A stretch of DNA of 33,457 nt from assembly GCA_903891505.1 (NCBI GenBank), contig CAITEO010000087.1, forward strand, positions 1 to 33,457. Direction: 5' to 3'. The notes under the pieces were generated by a model, which saw only the letters and a list, made by a program, of their open reading frames with translations, had not been told where the DNA came from and ran no database searches. The DNA is from an uncultured Candidatus Woesearchaeota archaeon. GTDB lineage: Archaea > Nanobdellota > Nanobdellia > Woesearchaeales > 21-14-0-10-32-9. Below are positions 31,385 to 33,457 of the stretch, in pieces. Position 1 is the first letter of the stretch, and the number at the start of each line of letters is the position of its first letter. The translations under genes were made by a program, and so were the position numbers.

Positions 31385-32695
31385 TTATACATAAACCCTT
31401 GAGAAATTCTCAAGGATGTGTACATCAGTCTTCTTATATCCAAGCCTGAGTGCGAGTTTCTCTTGGTGTTTCATCATACGAACGTCGCCGTGTGTTGGAA
31501 TTATACACTTCGGCTTGATTAGTTTTATTAGCTCTTCTTGTTCTTCTTCGCTTGCATGACCCGATACATGCAGCTCGTTGTAAACAACAACTCCCCTCGC
31601 TTTAAGCGCGGCGTCAAGTAAATCTTTGTTCGCATAGTTTATCTCATTCGGAATTGTTTTAGACGAGAAAATCACGACATCTCGCTTCTTGAATGGAAAT
31701 ATGTTGGAGTGTGCAAGCCTTGAAAGTATTGCTTTGGGTTCAGCTTGATGACCTGTAACTATAAACATCTTATCAACTGTTTGCGGATGCGCTTGAAAGT
31801 ATTTCTCGAGTGTTGATCCGAATCTTACGAATTCAGCATCTTTTTCGAGGTCAGCAAGACCAGTTATCTTTGCAGCATCAACGTACTTCGCCATCGAGCG
31901 CCCGATGAGAACTGGTTTTCGTCCTATTTTCTTTGAAAGAGCAACGAGCGTTTTTAGTCTTGAAACGTGGCTTGAGAATGTTGTTGTAATTATGTTTCTG
32001 CCACTGAAGTCTTCAGAGAGCAAGAGCTCTTCGAGCATTCCAACTGCTTCCTCTTCCGACGGCGTTTTTCCTTTTCGCTCTGTGTATAAACAATTCATTA
32101 TGAGTGCTTTGACATTTTTTAATTTCCTTAGTGCTTCAAAGTTCGTAACTTGTCCAAGCATTGGCTTGTGATCAAACTTGAAGTCGTTCGCATACACAAC
32201 ACATCCTTCTGGTGTATGCACGACAACAATCGATGTTTGCGGAGTACTATGTGTAACATTGATTAATTCTACTGAGATGTTTTTTGATACTCTGAATCTT
32301 GAATTTATGGGGTGCGTTACAATCTCAGGCATTCTCTTCTTTTTGTCCTCAATTAACGATTTGAGAACTTGCATTGTGAATTCTGTTCCGTGAATTGGAA
32401 CTTTGAGCATATCTGAATAGAATGGAACCGCCCCAACGTGATCGAGGTGTCCGTGTCCTATAATTACTGCTTTCAAAAACTTCATTTCGTCAATTCCGAA
32501 AAGATCAGGGATTGCTTCTTCCCGAATGAGATTAGTTCTAGACATTGATCGTGCAAAGTCTTCATCTTCAGTTATCCTGATATAATTATCGAGGTGTATT
32601 CCAAGATCTATCATGACTGCTTCGCTCTTGTATTTTATCAGGGTACAATTCCTTCCAATCTCGCTGTACCCTCCAATCGGGATGATTTCTATCAT
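31385..32695 (-). CDS. RNase J (beta-CASP metallo-beta-lactamase ribonuclease)
   Basis: Archaeal RNase J, a 5'-to-3' exoribonuclease of RNA decay and processing. The 436 residues carry the metallo-beta-lactamase motif HGHLDH (H81, H83, D85 and H86), a further His in NVTHST, the Asp in YANDFKF, and the beta-CASP motifs including GHASEEEQ and PTHGDVRMM near the C-terminus. A TTG at 32701 would add two residues, but the ATG at 32695 is the better start with the TATA box (32718-32725) 23-30 bases upstream. Length and motifs match archaeal RNase J rather than CPSF-type proteins, which have KH domains. Confidence 0.93.
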   Translation of the reverse strand: MIEIIPIGGYSEIGRNCTLIKYKSEAVMIDLGIHLDNYIRITEDEDFARSMSRTNLIREEAIPDLFGIDEMKFLKAVIIGHGHLDHVGAVPFYSDMLKVPIHGTEFTMQVLKSLIEDKKKRMPEIVTHPINSRFRVSKNISVELINVTHSTPQTSIVVVHTPEGCVVYANDFKFDHKPMLGQVTNFEALRKLKNVKALIMNCLYTERKGKTPSEEEAVGMLEELLLSEDFSGRNIITTTFSSHVSRLKTLVALSKKIGRKPVLIGRSMAKYVDAAKITGLADLEKDAEFVRFGSTLEKYFQAHPQTVDKMFIVTGHQAEPKAILSRLAHSNIFPFKKRDVVIFSSKTIPNEINYANKDLLDAALKARGVVVYNELHVSGHASEEEQEELIKLIKPKCIIPTHGDVRMMKHQEKLALRLGYKKTDVHILENFSRVYV

Positions 32696-32717
32696 ACTCA
32701 AAAGAAATGGAACTTAT

Positions 32718-32725
32718 TATATAAA
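32718..32725 (-). promoter_or_regulatory. TATA box of RNase J
   Basis: Minus-strand TTTATATA lies 23-30 bases upstream of the ATG at 32695, indicating a leaderless transcript. The rest of the gap up to 32901 holds no gene that I can support. Confidence 0.6.
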
Positions 32726-32901
32726 TATTGATAGAAACAGAATAAAAAAGGTGAAGTTTTGTGTTCATCTACTTCCAATTATCTTTCTCGTATTTTGCAG
32801 CATATCTTCACTATATTTTCTGCCTTTCTTCGCAAACATTTCGATTCAAATCAAAATACGATTATTAAGCCGCGAGTATCTCTTTTCCAACGAACAAAAA
32901 A

Positions 32902-32944
32902 ACATTTAAACTAAATATCACTCCATATCACTTAAGGTGATATG
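32902..32944 (+). promoter_or_regulatory. Promoter and operator of the second toxin-antitoxin pair
   Basis: CATTTAAAC (about 32903-32911) is the probable TATA box. ATATCACT occurs twice, 11 bases apart (about 32915 and 32925), and CATATCAC (32924-32931) with GTGATATG (32937-32944) is an inverted repeat with a 5-base spacer reaching the ATG. Half-sites of this kind fit a ribbon-helix-helix antitoxin that represses its own promoter. GGTGA is also the Shine-Dalgarno site. Confidence 0.6.
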
Positions 32945-33244
32945 ATGACACAAATAAGTTTCAGAGCGGAAATTAACGAATACACGAACAGAGTGCTTGG
33001 AGTGATAAAAGAAAAATACGGCCTAAAGACAAAATCCGAAGCGTTGAACATATTCGCTTTGCAATACGGCGAAAAGTATGTTGAAAAAGAAATCAAGGAA
33101 GAATTAATACGCGAAGTGCAAGAAATTGCTACTAAACACGACAAAAAATATCCGAAAAGAATAATGACGCTCGAAGAGTTAGACAAAATATGTGGATTAA
33201 AATGTTCAACGTCGACATCACCGAAGAGTTTGAAGAAACACTAA
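32942..33244 (+). CDS. DUF2683-like antitoxin
   Basis: Archaeal ribbon-helix-helix antitoxin resembling DUF2683. The N-terminus (TQISFRAEINEYTNRVLGVIKEKYGLKTKSEALNIF) matches the family's strand-helix-helix plan; residues 45-85 are helical and charged and should bind the toxin. ATG codons at 32942 and 32945 are both possible. The frame ends at 33244 after LEELDKICGLK and a low-complexity tail, overlapping the toxin by 43 bases, longer than usual. Confidence 0.8.
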   Translation: MMTQISFRAEINEYTNRVLGVIKEKYGLKTKSEALNIFALQYGEKYVEKEIKEELIREVQEIATKHDKKYPKRIMTLEELDKICGLKCSTSTSPKSLKKH

Positions 33245-33457
33245 AGAAAATCACAAAGAAAAACTCCGCACTAGCCGTCGCCATCAATCGTAAAATCAAA
33301 GAAATTCTCTCAAGGGACAAAACGTCTATAGATTCTTACAAGAACTTAAGATATGACCTCAAAGAATTCAAACGAGTTCACATCACCTGGAATATTATAA
33401 TGATCTTCAGAGTAAACCTGGATGAAAACAAAATTCTTTTTGTCGCAATAAAACACC
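33202..33457 (+). CDS. RelE/ParE-type toxin, cut by the window end
   Basis: Partner toxin of the DUF2683-like antitoxin. The visible 85 residues read MFNVDITEEFEETLKKITKK, continue through a helix pair (NRKIKEILSRDKTSIDSYKN), then LRYDLKEFKRVHITWNIIMI and FRVNLDENKILFVAIKH, the RelE/ParE strand pattern. The last expected strand is just reached and no stop is present, so only a few residues are missing. An in-frame ATG at 33190 is an alternative start. Both starts lie within the antitoxin gene. Confidence 0.8.
   Translation, partial: MFNVDITEEFEETLKKITKKNSALAVAINRKIKEILSRDKTSIDSYKNLRYDLKEFKRVHITWNIIMIFRVNLDENKILFVAIKH

Noticed and set aside
32613-32909. 98-residue plus-strand frame at the RNase J promoter
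   Set aside because: Starts antisense to RNase J, is low in complexity, and has no promoter or Shine-Dalgarno site.
1-33457. tRNA or rRNA genes
   Set aside because: I looked through the gaps and saw no cloverleaf with a T-loop GTTCRA pattern or rRNA-like stretch. The G/C-rich hairpins in gaps are the repeat elements.

Overview
The window looks archaeal and AT-rich (by eye about 35-38% G+C), most likely from a DPANN-type lineage such as Woesearchaeota or a relative. Supporting signs are a PCNA sliding clamp, an archaeal-type RNase J, A/T-rich TATA boxes 20-30 bases upstream of start codons with little or no leader, GGTGA-type Shine-Dalgarno sites inside operons, an intein in a housekeeping protein, and archaeal toxin-antitoxin families. 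The lineage is an inference; no rRNA or tRNA gene is present to test it.

Layout. Positions 46-2894 (minus strand) hold a leucyl aminopeptidase, a Bcp-type peroxiredoxin and an inositol-monophosphatase-family enzyme. A free-standing LAGLIDADG endonuclease (3011-3844, plus) follows. Positions 3836-15428 form a long minus-strand series. It starts with an HTH/PAS-like regulator carrying a Cys cluster, then SufB (split by a 379-residue intein), SufD, SufS, SufU and SufC. After these come a CYTH enzyme, a Nudix hydrolase with an apparent frameshift, an endonuclease IV-like protein, a GNAT acetyltransferase, an alpha/beta-hydrolase-Nudix fusion, and a Mn-type superoxide dismutase with a repetitive basic tail. 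Most neighbours overlap or lie a few bases apart.

Positions 15487-16542 hold an HD phosphohydrolase and a short pyrophosphatase-like protein. Positions 16588-22203 (minus) are a copper-handling cluster: a membrane-anchored protein, CopZ-like chaperone, CopA ATPase, HMA-domain membrane protein and two cupredoxin-like surface proteins. Positions 22458-28449 hold small membrane proteins, a membrane-bound HTH protein, a transglutaminase-like protein, a MacB/LolD-like ABC pair and a lipoprotein. PCNA (28450-29187), a RelBE-like pair, a zinc-ribbon DUF1003 protein, an ASCH protein, RNase J, and a second antitoxin-toxin pair cut by the right edge complete the window.

The gene content suggests defence against oxidative and metal stress: Fe-S assembly, SOD, peroxiredoxin, nucleotide clean-up, abasic-site repair and copper export. 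The most unusual feature is not a gene. At least seven intercistronic gaps are filled by dispersed palindromic elements of two families, plus one related gap. Each copy has a conserved core but its own private pair of 10-12 base inverted arms, and the inner stems also change sequence while keeping their pairing. The larger family has a G-tract/C-tract/G-tract core able to form either of two exclusive hairpins. These look like a mobile or structured-RNA repeat system that I do not recognise.
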